The notes below the pieces were generated by a model. It did not search any database, was not told where the DNA came from, and was given only the letters and a program-made list of their open reading frames with translations. DNA of 64,000 nt from Arion vulgaris (Eukaryota; Mollusca; Gastropoda; Stylommatophora; Arionidae): the NCBI GenBank assembly GCA_020796225.1, contig CM036771.1, positions 27,944,176 to 28,008,175 of the forward strand, in the 5' to 3' direction. Position numbers and translations under genes: made by a program. Shown here piece after piece: positions 28,401 through 43,400 of the stretch. Within the stretch, counting starts at the first letter, position 1, and each line of letters begins with the position of its first letter.

Positions 28401-31400
28401 TCATAAACTTCTTTTGATCAAAATGTTGACTTTGTCAGATACTGTCTTTGTAGAAATGTCATACTTTGTGATATGTTCTTTGCTATTGATCATAACAGTT
28501 TCTTTCCCATTTGCTGTATATTATATTGACCTTCTGATTTAAGTGAGAAGATGATTTACTTGTTTAGTCATATCCTTTACAGGACGTAGCCATCAACCAC
28601 AGAAAACGAGTCGTTGATTTTCTAGGCACCACTTATACGTTCAGTAGTTTACCATTGCTTTCTGAACGGTGAGGTCTATTTGAACCTTTTGTAAAAATCC
28701 CACGGAAACGAATTTGCTATTTTATGAAAATATCTTATTGTTCTAATTCTACAGACCAGAGAAAAAATCCAAGTTTCAGGAAATTCCAGGTGACTTTAGA
28801 GTTCAACTCTATCAGCTGGATACAGGCCAACAAGGAGATTGTAAGATATCATTCATTTTGTAAACCTACTTTTGACAGTATAAATTTCACAAGTCTGGTG
28901 TATTGCCAGTAGCTACACATAATAGATTTGCCCTGAGTGCAATTTGTCATACTTTGGTTTTAAAAAAAAATGTTAGGAAAATTGTTGTCTTCCCTGATGA
29001 AATGTGCTGCTGGCTGCAACTAGACATTAAGTGCTGTTAATTTGAAAACAAAAACTTAATAATAATTTCTTAAATAATTTGCATGTGAGACAGTTGTAGC
29101 AGAGTAGCTCAACAAATTAGCAAAAACAAACTGATTAGAATAATATATGTCTCTGCACTAGTTTGCCACCATGGGTTCTCAGTTCCTTTCAACTAGTTGA
29201 AAGCGTCAGCGGTAGAGGCCTTATACTGTACATATCAGAAGTGGTAATTTTCAGTTTGTCCCAATTTCAAAAAGTATTTTTGTTACACATGTTCATCTGT
29301 GTTGGCTAAGCAATTAACCCTACCTGGAATTAGAAGTATACTTTGGGAATTGAATAATGTACACTGGCATTATCTTATGCCAACTTTCTGAATAAAAGGA
29401 TTGCCAATAGAATACTGTAATTAATCTTCACATACATGGATGGATTTATTTTTCGGGTCAAATGACAGAGCATAAAAGATTATCCTTTACTTTTTAAATT
29501 TCCAAAAGAAGACATCACCAAAGCATTGATATACTCTTACAGTAATAGCTTCTGTGAAGATATATTTTACTGGATACTAGTCTCATGCACAATTCCTTCT
29601 GAATTATTTGAAACTAAATATGGTTCCTTTCTTTTCTGTCCAATATGAAGTCTCAGTATCCAGTTTAGGACAGACATAGGTACTGTCATTTTAAATTTAA
29701 TCTAAAGAGTTCAGGTTTTGTTAAACACAATTTGTACCTCTTGTTTTGTATAGGTACCTTTACTCCATCTCTAGTGCCTATCAAACCATATGTTGAACCC
29801 AGTGCCAATACTCTGCCAACTATAGAGATTGAAGAGTTCATCCCAGATGTTGCTTCATTGTACAGTACGTTCGATTCATATGTCAATAATCTTTATGTCA
29901 GGCCAATGTCTCTGAAATTTGACAATCAGAAAGCTTTTGCAAAGGTAAGTTTTCTGGAATTCCGTTAACATATTGTATCTGTTGCATTTCACATCCAGAA
30001 TTATTTTCTCATTATGCTATTTCCCATATTCTATTAACATATTACATTTGTTATATTTGACATCCAGTAATATGTTGTTTTTATAAGATTTAAATAAAAT
30101 ACAGCTTAGTAAAGTTTAGAAGAACTGTGTTCTTTACAAGCATGTTGTGAATATAAGTAAAACCAATGTCTGATTTCAAATGTTTGGTCTCCTCTACTAA
30201 GCAAATAATAAATTAACAAATGGTTGTGAAATGTGAGTTTGTGAAATGTGAGTTCAGTAAGTTGGGTTCCACATTCCTTCTAGTTCACATATCTCATCAT
30301 CACATGGTGGGTCTCTTTTGCAAGTATGTTTGCCTGTCTTTTTGAAGGTTGTGAGTTTCAATCCAAACTGAGTCACATGTGGCAATTTTTTCATGTGTTC
30401 CTAGATTGTTGCTGGAACTATGAAGTTAGTGCTTTGTGCAACACTCTCGACTGATGGATTGCCATTAGTTTTTTATACGAACATGGCCATATGGGGAAAT
30501 CCAGTTCAGTGAAATAAATCCTTAACTTTGAAACCCTAATTTTTTAATATCTCATATAATGTTTATGTTTCTAAAAGTAGGATAACTTCATCATAAGCAA
30601 ACCTGTCAGCATTATTACAAGTCTATTTTGGATGTTTCCTGAAAATGGTTAACTTCGAGTTTGTGATTTTCCTGGCAAATGTTTTTATTGAAAACGCCCA
30701 ATTGTACAATTCTCCTTTGGTTTAGCATGCTGAGAACCTAATATTGCACACTAAGCTGTGGTGAAATAACTAAACTTCTGGCTTATTCATCTTCTATTTG
30801 TGATGCTGCACACAGACAAAATTTAATTGGATTTAGGACAGGTAGGGGAAGTTAAAAAGCGACTGTTTAGGATATGACAATTCCTTGGGAGACAACAGAA
30901 CTAGAGCATATTTACTATGAGTCCGCATATTTGGGAAGTCTGATAATATAGTGGGTGATGCACAGTGTGCTCTCACTTCCTTTCGCTCTATCTAGCTGAG
31001 AACAATAAGTGAAAATCATCTATGTATACACATATTCAAGATGAAATATGAGATAAATAACTTGATTTCTTTCACTACATAAATCAGAAAGTCATAAAAT
31101 CACTAGATTTACATAATGCCAAGTACTTCTCTACATTTTGTGTGAAAGAACAACTATCTCAACATCTCTTATTAGCAACAAAAACCTGTCTACTAGTTTG
31201 GTTGTTCCGTAATTTATATTATTTTTGCTGCTTTTGGTAATGTATTGTAGTTCATCATTTCTGTACATTTGTTTTGGTTATCCAAATTTTATCATGCCAT
31301 TTTGTTTGCTGACACAATAATTCTATGCACATCTGTTCATTTGGTTTATGATTCTTGACCAGAACCATATGTCTATGTAGAAACATGTAAAAACAAAGTA

Positions 31401-34400
31401 ATGTAGTTTTACAAAATACAATAACAATATACAGCAATGTTTCAACCGAAAGACCTTTATTAAGCAAAGGATGTAAGAAAGGTGAAAAATTTAAACTCTC
31501 ACACAACACACAACATTTAGATTCAAACAACAAGTTCCTAACGGACCTAAAATGAAAATATGTGACTAAAAACGAATAACGAAATAAATGCAAAAACTAG
31601 AAGTGAAAAAAGAAGATAATCAAATAAATCATATATAACCTGTATACAATTAACATATGTCTATGGTTAGTAGAATCTACTCTCATGGACTCAACATACT
31701 ACATTCCTATGCTTCTTAATAATGTCTGTTCTCTTGCTCCATATTCTATATATGTGTGTATGTTAATTAACAATTAAAGACAAGTATTTTTGTTTTTGAA
31801 TAAAGTATTTTAATTACAAACAATGAACAAACAATCAATATGATCATTGGAAGCCACATAGATATGGTTTTACAGAAGAATGCTGAAAATTCCATGGACA
31901 GCGAAGAAAACAAATGAGGTTTTAAATCAGGCCTGCATACAAAGAAACATCAAAAGAATAAGAATCCGGCAATCAAGGTTCTTTGGGCATATAATGCAAA
32001 GAGATGATTTATAACATATGGTGACAACAGGTAAAATTCAGAGAAGGAGATATCGTGGAAGACAGAGGAGAAGATGTTGGATGGCCTGACATCATGGTTC
32101 GACACAAGACCGATGTCAGAACTGATTACATACACCAAGCGGAGAGAGTTGTGGAGAAACATGATTGCCTATGCCGTCATACATGGTACTTGATTTGCCC
32201 GAGTGGTTACCGGGCCCAAATTTGGGGTGTAAAGAATAGAACCACTTACCTGCCACGCATGTCATAAGAGGTGACTAAGGAGGTTTGGCTGAAATTGGAT
32301 GCATGTGTCCTAAACATGTACAAGTCTATGCGTTTAGGAGCCTACCAAACCAATGTGCAACATATACATGTTCTTGGCAAAGATCAAACATATCACAAAG
32401 AGTGATTAAAATTGGTTGTAAAGAACGAACACAAAGAAAAAGGTACTTGATTTATTGATTTTAATTAAAATTCTACATTACTATAGTCTGTTCAACAACT
32501 CATGCCCACAGTCCAATGCGAATTGTAGCAAAACCATCAGTTCCACAGTAGCAAAACTTTGCACCCAACCTTAGAATTATACAGACGCAAATGTCTGATG
32601 GAAGAAATTGCTATAGGAAACTTGGATTTTGTAATATAACGGTTTCCTCTGATGTTGGCGGCATATATTTGGCTTGTCTGAAACGAAATTTTAGTTTTTA
32701 CAGTAAACCACACATATGACATTTGATGACAAGTCTCATACAAAGGCGTATCATCTCAGCTTATACATGGGGCCAATGTTGATACTTGCAATACAGACAG
32801 TCATGAAATAAACAAGAAATGTAGACAAAGTTGTATTATTGTTTTTAAATAACTTATATTACAGTTAAAGTTAGCTGCCATGTCATAATGCCACTCCCCT
32901 TTCACGTCCAGGTTTGGGACTGGCAATGGCGGAGCTCAAGTAGTAACATGCCCCTTGCGGAACGTCGCATTCATCACAGCCCGCCTGAAAAGCTCTGTCT
33001 CTTGCAAGTTCTCCTGCCTCTTCCAGCATCATGTTTAAGGTTTCTTTGATGTCTTGTTGCCATCTTCGTCTTGGTCGTCTCCTGCATCGTTTTCCAGGAA
33101 CCATGCCTTCCATTACCTTTCTCTCCAGACCACTGTGGCGTTTAATGTGGCCAAAATATTTAATCTCCTGGACATGATGTTATTTATGAGCCAATGCTCC
33201 TTGATATTCAGGTCTTGTAGGATGTCTTTGTTTCTTCTCTTCTCTGTCCAGGATGTTCTCAGAACTTTTCTATAGCACCTTGTTATGGTGGAGCTACTGG
33301 AGAGATTCTTTTCAAATTGCTACTTCTTCATTACAATGTGTGTGTGCTAACATATGTGGTAGGGAGGTATCACTATAATAAAATAACTCTTTCCTCTGGT
33401 TCTTGTATACTGTAGTACAGAGGACCCATATGTGCCTCTTTGTGGAAATACACGTAAAGCATTAATGATACTTTTTTCATTGTAACTTCAAACTCATTAG
33501 AAATGTTATATCAATGTCTGTTTTGAGAAGTCAACAATATGACCCAATAGCCTCACACTAATTTCGATATACACCTTTAACTAAAAGTCCATCTCCCACT
33601 AATGACGTCATTTGTTTACCATGTGCAAGCCAGTCTATTTGGTGCATGGAAAATGCAAGAATTGTTCAAAAATCCACGGAATTCGTCCTGAACGTTGCTA
33701 TTTTTATCATCAATGTAATAAATAGCTGTAAACATTAGTTTTCTTCAACCATGCCAATTAAGGCGTTAAATATATAGCACAAAAAAGGAAATTTCTAGAT
33801 GATATGATTGTTTGAATGGCCAAAAATATTTTGTAGTGTCTGGAACATGGGTAGTTCACATGCAAGTTTTCAAGTTATTTCATCAAATGGTTACAAAGAT
33901 ACAAATTTTTATCTGTGGGCATGTTAAGTTAAACGGACTATAGTTGAAGTTATTCCTTGTGGATCCACTTGTATTTCCAGAAAATATCTAGATTTAGACT
34001 AAATGTAATAACGTGTACATGTTTTAAAAAGAATTCTTTATTAACCCTTGATATGTTTTGCTGTGAAAAATAGTGTACTACTTTCTTTCTTTTTTTTCTT
34101 TGTGTATACATGTTTATTTTTTATCTCATGAGATTTGATATGAGTATTAGGCAATTGTGTCTTAGAGGACAGAAAAGAAGTGTATGTATACAGTGAATTG
34201 CAGGATTATCTTTCACCATCTACTTGTGTTTTATCACCTCTCCTCTTTATTATATACATGGATAGTATCACCAAAATAGATGAAGCATCACTCAACGCAG
34301 ACCAACAAAATGAACTGCTCTTTGCTGACGACCAGTGTATATTCCATAATAATATTGAACAGCTTCAAGAACACATAAACTTACTCAACAATAGCTGCCT

Positions 34401-37400
34401 CAAATACAACATGAAGATCAACATTCAAAAGACAGAAGTCATGACTATAAGCAGAGAACATAAAGATATCAACATACAAATAAATGACCAAACGCTAAAG
34501 CAGATGAGAGAATTCAAATACCTTGGAAGTATCTTCACATCTGATAGTAGACTGGACAGAGAGATCGAAATTAGAATCCAGCAAGCCAACAACATTACAT
34601 ACCAGCTTACCCCAATTTTGAAACACCCAGCTATTCCAGTAGTGACTAAAAGACAGATTATAAATTCAATCTTTCTACCAACACTGTGCTACCAGAGCCA
34701 AACATGGGCACTGACAAAAGAACAAGAAAGGAAAATTACCACATGCGAAATGAGATGCCTGAGGAAAGCAGTAAATAAAACAAGAAGAGACCATATAAGA
34801 AATGAGGAAATTAGAAGAACAGTCGAACAACACCTGCTATTAGATTTATTGAAAAACAGAGACTCAAATGGTTTGGCCACTTGGTCAGAAGGAACCCGAA
34901 TACACCAGTTGCAAGAGAGTACAACCTGAAAATGGAATCCTCAAGAGGAAAGGGCAGACCAAGAAAAAATGGGTTGATGAAGTTACAGACATCTTAAAAC
35001 TCCACAATACCACACCATATCAAGCGACAGAGCGTGCATTATCTCGGAAACCAATCATCAGTTAAACCTGCTACGCCTAGCGGCAAAAAAGCAGAGAAGG
35101 ACAAAAGAAAGAAGAAAGAAAAGATCTACTTAAAGAGAGGAACATATGAGAGATTGTTTGCGTAGAGTACAGAAAAGTTGGTTCTGATCATATTCGTCCA
35201 TGGAATTAGTGCCTTATCATATCAAACAAAATTCAACATAAACCACCATTGTAAGAATATGTGGGCAATTTTGGTATCATCATCATTGGTATCTTTGTCT
35301 CAGGATACAATAGGTTTTGTGTCACATAGTTTGTTCTGTGCTAAATAACAATGTCTGTTGTGGCTGTAATGGCCTATTCTGGAGTGGCAATCCTTGCCAC
35401 AGTTGCTGCAATTTTGGTATAGGTCTTGTCTAAATAGAGGAAACATTTACACTGGAACCGACCTCATGTTCCTTTAGCAATTATAGGGTAAGAGAAGACT
35501 GTATAATATTAGTGCTGTAAGTATAATCAAGTCTTACATCTTGTGTTTCAGGCTAGAAACATTGCTTGTTGTATAGAGCTGCGAGAGTCAGATGAAGATG
35601 GGGCTTCACCTTTGAAGGTGAGATGAAAATGTCAAACATTTATCAGCTTTGTTAATATCAACAGTTAGCCTAGTTTATAGTTGTTCAACTGAGAAGAAAA
35701 GTTATATTTTGGTACATACAATTTGATAAGAAAAGCATCATTTATTTACAGCACATAATCTGTCAAATTTAGGCACAGCTTTTCCATGATCCTTGTAGAA
35801 TAATTACGTAGCAATCACCTTTATAATTTGATTAATACATACATATAGCTGTGTATTGAAAGAGTGGTTTTCAAAATCAGGGAAAGAAAATTCTGCTACC
35901 TCCAGCTATAGACCGATCAGTCTTGAAAGCTGTCCCTGCAAAATATAGAACATATCAATCACTGGTTACAGTGTTATCTTGAAAGGGAGAAACTACTTGT
36001 GTCACAGCAGGTGGGTTTCGTGCAATGCTGCTCTACTGAAGACCAAGCAACTTTCCTTTCCAGAGAGATTGAGGATGCAGTCCAAAATAAGAAACTGATA
36101 CTAGCGACATTGATAGACCTAAAGAAAGCTTTTGACAAGGTTTGGAACGAAGGGCTCCTGAAGAAACTGAGAAATTGTAAAATAAATTGTAGGATATACA
36201 GATCGATAAAAGCATGCTGACATAACAGGAAAACTTGAATACATCTAGATGGTCTCAATAGTAAGAAAAGTCTATTGTTTCATTGCATCTCTCAAGAAGT
36301 TCTGTCCCCACATTTTTCTTGATTTACATTAACAGCTTGGTTGCTGAATTTCCACATAAAGTATGATGCGCAAGCTGGCTGGCACCACCTGGTGACTGAA
36401 TCCTGAGTCAAGTCTATTCTAGCACAGTTAGATAGGCCCTGGAATATGCATCATCATCATGGATATCAGCACCCCATTCAAACAAACTGATAATGGAAAA
36501 AAACTCGAAATCAATGTCATTGCACTGTTTCGGGAACTGTCAAATCTACACCCATTACAGAAATGGAAAAGGCAGCCAACAACACATGAATTCATTGCAT
36601 CTAGGAAGTACAACATCAAAATAAACAAAAGACCGAGACCATGAAAATAAGCAGAACACCAAGCCAAGTACAAACAAATAGACAACACCAGAATAAAGCA
36701 AGTTTCTGAATTCAAATATTTAGGCAGCATTTTCACAGAGGATGGAAAACTCGATAGAGAAATAGAGACAAGGTGTCAGAAAGCAAATGCAGTGACCTAC
36801 CAGCTGGCACCATTACTACAACACCCAAAGATCAAGATGCAAGTGAAAAGACAGATGATAAAAAGTATTTTCCTACCAACACTTTGTTACCAGTGCCAAA
36901 CTTGGTCTCTTACAGCAACACACCACAAAAAGCTGTTACAGCAATACACCACAGAAAGCTGACCATGTGTGAAATGAAATGCTTGAGGAAGGCAGTGGGA
37001 GTCACCAGGAAAGACAAACTACGAAATGAGGACATCAGAAGCAGAGTGGGCATAACTTCATGCACCGAATACATCGAAAGACAACAAATGCAGTGGTTTG
37101 GACATTTAAGGAGAATGAAATACAACCTACCACCAATAACAGCATACAATAAAAAGAGATCAGGTGCTAGAGCTAAGGGAAGACTAAGAAAAAGATAGAC
37201 AATATCAAGACCACACTACATAAACACGGATCTAACACAACGTCGACTCATCTGGCCCTAGAACGCAAATTAAAGCTCCCATCCTTACGCTTAACGGCTA
37301 GAGTGGACAGCCAACTACATCTTCCACCTGGGAATAGACAATAGCCAACATCCAACCTTTGGAAGACAGAAGAAAGAGAAAAGTGTTTCTACATGCTGAA

Positions 37401-40400
37401 AGGGTCAAAAGAATGCCTTAATATCTACTACATTGAAAAATGGCAGTTAGAACAAAAAAACTGACTAAAGCATTGAGGTCTAAACCACCGAGTAAACCGT
37501 TATTACATCTATTAAGAAAACTGCGAACAAAATAATCTATCACTGATTAACGGGAGGTGGAGGCCTCTTGAATGACATCAATGATACAGATGTGGTTATT
37601 TACACCGATGGCTCAGTCATTCGCCAACAACGCTGTTCGTGGGCTTTTTCAGCACGCTCAGGAGGAAAAATAATAAGAGGCCAGTGGGGCCTACGCAACA
37701 ACCACAAGTAGTTTGACAATGGAGGTTCGGGCGGTTACGGAGGCGGTGAACTGGTTGGCATCTCACAACTACTCTCGTGTTTTCATATTCAGTGACTCCA
37801 TGAGCATGATTCGTAAAGTCGAATCAGGAATGGTGAGACGCACCTGGGTGGAGGTACTGGTACAGACAATGATCAGAGAAATCATCTTCATTTTTGTCCC
37901 TGGGCACGCAGGAGTTAGGGGTAATGAACGAGCTAATAGATTGGCTGGCTTGGCTACAATATCAGAGGGAGTTGCCATGGATCGAAATGACATTCTTCAC
38001 GCCTTGAGAGAGTCTTTCTGAACAGAGGAGTTTCAGGGCTGTGAATCCCACTCACTGACCAGATTGAAAGAGATGGGTATCAATATTGGTGCAGCCTGAA
38101 AAGAACGACATACTAAATATGCAAGGAGATTGATTAATCAACATCGAACTGGCGTGTTGGGTCGCTGGGCGCTGCTGAATTTGCTGAGGCAGAGATCGGA
38201 GCACCTATGGACATGTCCGGCGCATGCTATGATGATAGTCCTCATATAACTGATAACTGATAACCACCGAGCAAAGGAAATAGGATAGCAATACTTAAAA
38301 CTATCAAATCATAACTCCATACCAGAAAAATTATTTATTGACCACTGGGAACCTAAATCAGTAAAATTAAATTTTTCATCCTTGATACAGGCAGCAAATG
38401 TCCTGTGTATTCCTAGTCATACAATCAAAGACATATTCCAAAATCTAACAATAGGGCAACTAATAATAATAAGTTTTATTCACCAGGCCAAATGACTCCA
38501 AAGACAAGCCTCACATCTATCAAAAATTGATATCATCCTAAAGACTGTGCCAAAACAAACCCCTTGAAGAGAGTAGACTGAACCACTAGTATATATCCAG
38601 ACAATAGGAGTGAAAGGAATATTCAACAAGGATAAACATAACAATGTGCAGCATATGACAATCACTCTTCAGTTTCCTGAATGAAGAATACCCGAAAGAT
38701 CTCTGTGTCCGAGTATATACAGATAGGTCAGCAGAAAAGGCAGTAAAGAATGGAGGTTTAGGAGTGTACATAGAATACCCAAACAGTGTTAGAGATCAAA
38801 ATTGCCTGGCTAAGAAAAGAATCAAACAGTAGACTTCTCTTAGACACCAGTTTAGAAAGCATGAAAAATATCTTTTCGAGAAGGAGATAGAAATGGCTGT
38901 TGCGTGTCATGAGAATGAACCATGACGTAGTTGTAGAAATAGCTATTACTTGGACACTGGAGGAAAAGGGGGAAAAGAAAACGGCAAAAAATTGGAGACA
39001 CAATGAAAATCAAAATGCATAGAATATCTTGGAAACAAAATAATGTGCTGATGGTCACAAAAGACAGAGTAGGGCGCATCCTTGTAGAAGCCCTACATGC
39101 CACAACGTAGGTGAAAATTCACTAATAGGCACCATATCAGACAATGGTAGTGTCTATCATTTCAACTTTTCTGCAACCAAATATTTGGTTCTAGTGACTA
39201 ATCTGTTTCTAAGAAATAACTCCAGAAAAAGTGTTTGATTGTGAGATTGTAACAGTACCTGTCTGATAGCTTATTTTTTTCCTATTCACTTACAATAGTA
39301 GTAATTCTCAGTTAGTTTATTTGTATTGCTTCATTGTTATTTGTTTAACCCTTTCCATCAGTTCCTTATTAGGGGTCTTGTTGCACCACATCAACCCTTC
39401 TTTTCATTGCAACACATTTTCTGCTACTATCCAATCTTCTTAATTGTTTTTCTTGGTGAGAACAAAGACTAAAATAGTTGTAGCCTTTGCAGGTACTTCA
39501 GTTTCATGAAAGTCATTTTTCAACATTGTATTTTCTCACTGTTTTAGAGAATCTATGGAAGACCAGGTACATCAGTGTTGACAACTATTGCCAGTACAAC
39601 TGTGTTACATCATGCCCAGACTCCAGATTTTATGGAAGAGGTAATGAACATTGCAACTTTTATATATATATATATGGCCTTTTCGTCTTTACAGACGGTC
39701 AATTGGCAAGTGTTTTACTGTGACAACTTCTGAGTTTTCGCTTTTCTCTTGTTGTTCAGCTCATACATAAGTCTCTTCTCAAAAGACTCTGCACCCTTTC
39801 GTAATTTGGCTTTCCACACAACTCTGTCATCAGCTAGTCCTTCCCATGTGCTGGGACCTATTGAAAAGTTTTTCATTGAGGCTTTGCAGACATCTTTATA
39901 TCTGAGCAGTGGTCTGCCCTGGTGCCTCTTCCCTCCGAAAGTTCACAGAACAACATTTGTTTTGGTATGCGATAAGTTTCCATTCTTCTCACATGCCCCA
40001 ACCATCTTAGTCGGCTACTGCTGAGCATGCCCATGATGGAAGGCAGGTTTGCACGTTGCAGTACTTCAGAGTTGGTTATCTTGTCGTACCACCTGATGTT
40101 CATAATCTTGGAGACATCGAAGGTGAAAGATGTTAAGTCTCCTCTCGTGTCTTGAGTAGGCTGTCCATGTTTCTGAGCCATATAGTAAAGAACTAATTAC
40201 ACAGGCTCGATATATTTAAATCTTCGTCTGCAATGTCAGTTTTGTGTTGTCCCACGCTCGCTTTGATAGTTTGCCGAATGTAGTAGCCGCACTCACTACA
40301 CGAGCGTTGATTTCTTCATCAAGAGAAAGGCTCCATGGACCCGAGATAGCAAAATTTTGGAACTGGTGTTAGATGGTTACCATGTAAAGTGATATTTGTT

Positions 40401-43400
40401 GTGTATTGTGTACCCTGACATAGTACAACTGTTTTGGAGACACTTATAGTCAGAGAAAATAGGTCGCATGCCTTTGACAAATTATTGATTAGGCATTGCA
40501 GTGTAGTCTCACTGTGGGCGACTAAGGCAGCATCGTCAGCGAAAAGGAGGTCCTTGAGAAGAATTTCCGTCGTTTTGTCTTGGCTCTTAAGTGAGCCAAG
40601 TTAAAGAGTAAACCATCAGATCTAGTGCGGATGAAAACATCACCATCAGCGTCCCCAAGGCGTGGTTCAAAGGACTGCAAAGAAGATGCCAAAGAGGGTG
40701 GGGCAAGGACACAACCCTGCTTGACTCCACTCTTAACCTCGAAACTATCAGATGTGCTGCCATTGAACTGTATGCTGGCTTTCATGCCCTCATGGAAGGA
40801 GACAATCAACTGGAGCAACTTTGGGGACAGCCAATATGCTTCAGTATTTTATAAAGACTTGGTCTGCTGACTGTGTCAAATGCCTTAGTCAGATCCATGA
40901 AAGCAATACATAAAGGCTTACCCTGCTCTATGCACTTCTCTTGTAGCTGTCGAAGGGTAAATATCATGTCAGTTGTTGATCGTCCAGCTCTGAATCCACA
41001 TTGTAACTCTGGAAGAACACTCTCTGCTAGTTTCTGTAGTCGTTTAGAAAAGACTAGTGCAAAAGCCTTGCCTGTGACACTTAAAAGGGAGATACCTCTG
41101 TAGTTGTTACAATCCCCCTTAACCCCTTTGTTTTTATAGAGTGTCACTATCTTTGCATCCCTCATGTCCTGAGGAAATGCTCCTCTCTCCAGCACTGAAT
41201 AAGGAGAAGGTAGAGGTGGAGCAGAAGGACATCCTTATTATATTTGAGGATTTCTGCAGGAATGTTGTCTAGTCCTGATGCCTTGACATTTGAAAGTTTG
41301 TTGATTGCTTCGGAAAGTTCCAACTCTGCGGGTTCGGTATCCAGCTCGGTTAGTTCATGATGTTTCGATATGATCTGATCAAGGACTGGGTGTGCTGGTT
41401 TCTCCACAGAGTAAAGATTTGAATAGTGTTCCACACATCTTTCGAGCTGTTTGGCCATATCTGTTATTGGCTCACCTGTTTTCGATCTTAGTGGTGCAAT
41501 TTTTGTTATGTTTGGTCCCAGAACTACTCTGATATTTTCAGTACATTGCCTTGGTGTTGCCCATATCTGCAGCATTTTGTATCGCAGAACATAGATTTGA
41601 CCAGTATTCATTTGCACACCTCCTTGACTCTCGTTGCAATACTTTATTTTGTGTGCTGAAGATGGTCCTTTGAACTTTGCGAGGGTTTCTTTTTGTAATT
41701 TATTAGGGCTCTTTTCTTTTCTTCAAGTAGAGGGCTGAGGGTTGTTTCATTTTGTTCCACCCAGTCTTTGTTGGAGAATTTCTTGGTGCCAAAGGAATCA
41801 ATGGTACAGTCATATATGTTAGATTTTAGAATGTTCCACTTTTCTTCTACGCTACATTCTCCCATTTCATTCTAACACAGTGCAGTAAACGCCTTTCTGA
41901 AAGTCTCCCTATTCTCTGCCATCCCCATTTTGATGACGCTGACTTTGGGTTTGGGTGGTGTTCTTGTTGAATGGGTTTTCCTTAGAAGTATTTTGACTTT
42001 GCTGATAACTAGTGTATGATCTGTATCACAATCTGCGTTGTGGAAAGTACATGTGACTTTCACTGTGTTGAGATGTTGCAACTTTTAATGTATCATTTTA
42101 TGCACCATAAGACCAAGTGCATTTATCTGAGAATTGGTTACTGAATCAACATCATATCACTCAGGCAGAGAATAGGTGCTCAGTATCCCCCAGCAGATAT
42201 CCAAGTGTATACATGTTTCTGGTTCCTGTGGCCCTCTGATTAAATACACACACTTAATTCTGCTCTTCATATATATCCAGTTCTTTTTGTATAATGTGTG
42301 ATTCCAAGCTCTTTAAAATGCTTGATAAATGCAACAGCAATTTTAGTATGTCCAGGACAGGTCAGTTTACGCCCCTGGAATTTGTAAGCCTTGAAGGGCA
42401 ACACCAACTTGTCATTTTGGACCTCCTGAATCATTGACTGAGAGTCACAATAATGGCCCCAGGAAATAGAATCTTAGAGAACTATTGGAGGACAACAGTA
42501 AGACCTCATTATGGCTGTTATGGAATTCCATTGTGTTTTATGAACATCATGAAAATCTGCTACAGCAAATTTGCATACAGTGTTGAAATTTTCAAGTTGA
42601 AGTTTGAAGTCAAGACAGGCATGCGACAAGGATGTGTAATGTTGTATTTTCAAGAATGACTTTCTCATAATGATAGTCACATAGTATATCCAATACCAAT
42701 ATGGAAAAGTACTAGAACATGCAGATTAATTAGCATTTACAGTATTAGTAACGTGTTTGCACATGCACTTTACTTCCTGTAAAGATATTGAAAGGACTGA
42801 GTAAATGAATATGTAGAAATAGTTTTTTTCAATGGAACAGTGACTATGGAATTTTTCATCTTCAGTCAATTGAAGCAACTGTTCTATCTCTGGAGTTTCA
42901 ATATATCCTGCACCAGGAGTCTTTTTTTAAAAACTGAGATGATGTATTCGTTACAGAAATTGTAGTATCAATAAATATATACTATTATTTTAGTTCTATT
43001 AAAGAAGTAATAAATTAAAATAACAATCTATGTTCTTTTGGCTCTCCTTGTTATGGGACCTGTTAACATTGTCGGAACAAGTGTCTAAACTGTTAAACAA
43101 TTAGATCAGGAGTGAGGTATACAAATGCTATTTGTATCAAGGAGGGATGTATTGTCTAATTCCATGTTATGTCTGCCGTTTAAGAAGTGAATTTTTCCCG
43201 CCTGGTGTATCCTTTGCTTGATAAAGACCTTTTGGTCGAAACATCACAGTGTATTGTTATTGTTTTTGTACTTTGTAAAACTACAGTTTTTACATGTTTC
43301 TCAAATACTATTTGTAACACTATCACTGATTGTCATGGTAAATTATTTTCTAGAATTTGGTAACCAGCTTGAATAATATAAATTTCATAGAATTTACAAA

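Noticed and set aside
34180..34929. 249-residue frame as a possible host gene
   Set aside because: It contains LLFADDQ and the LINE C-terminal motifs, so it is a retrotransposon reverse transcriptase fragment.
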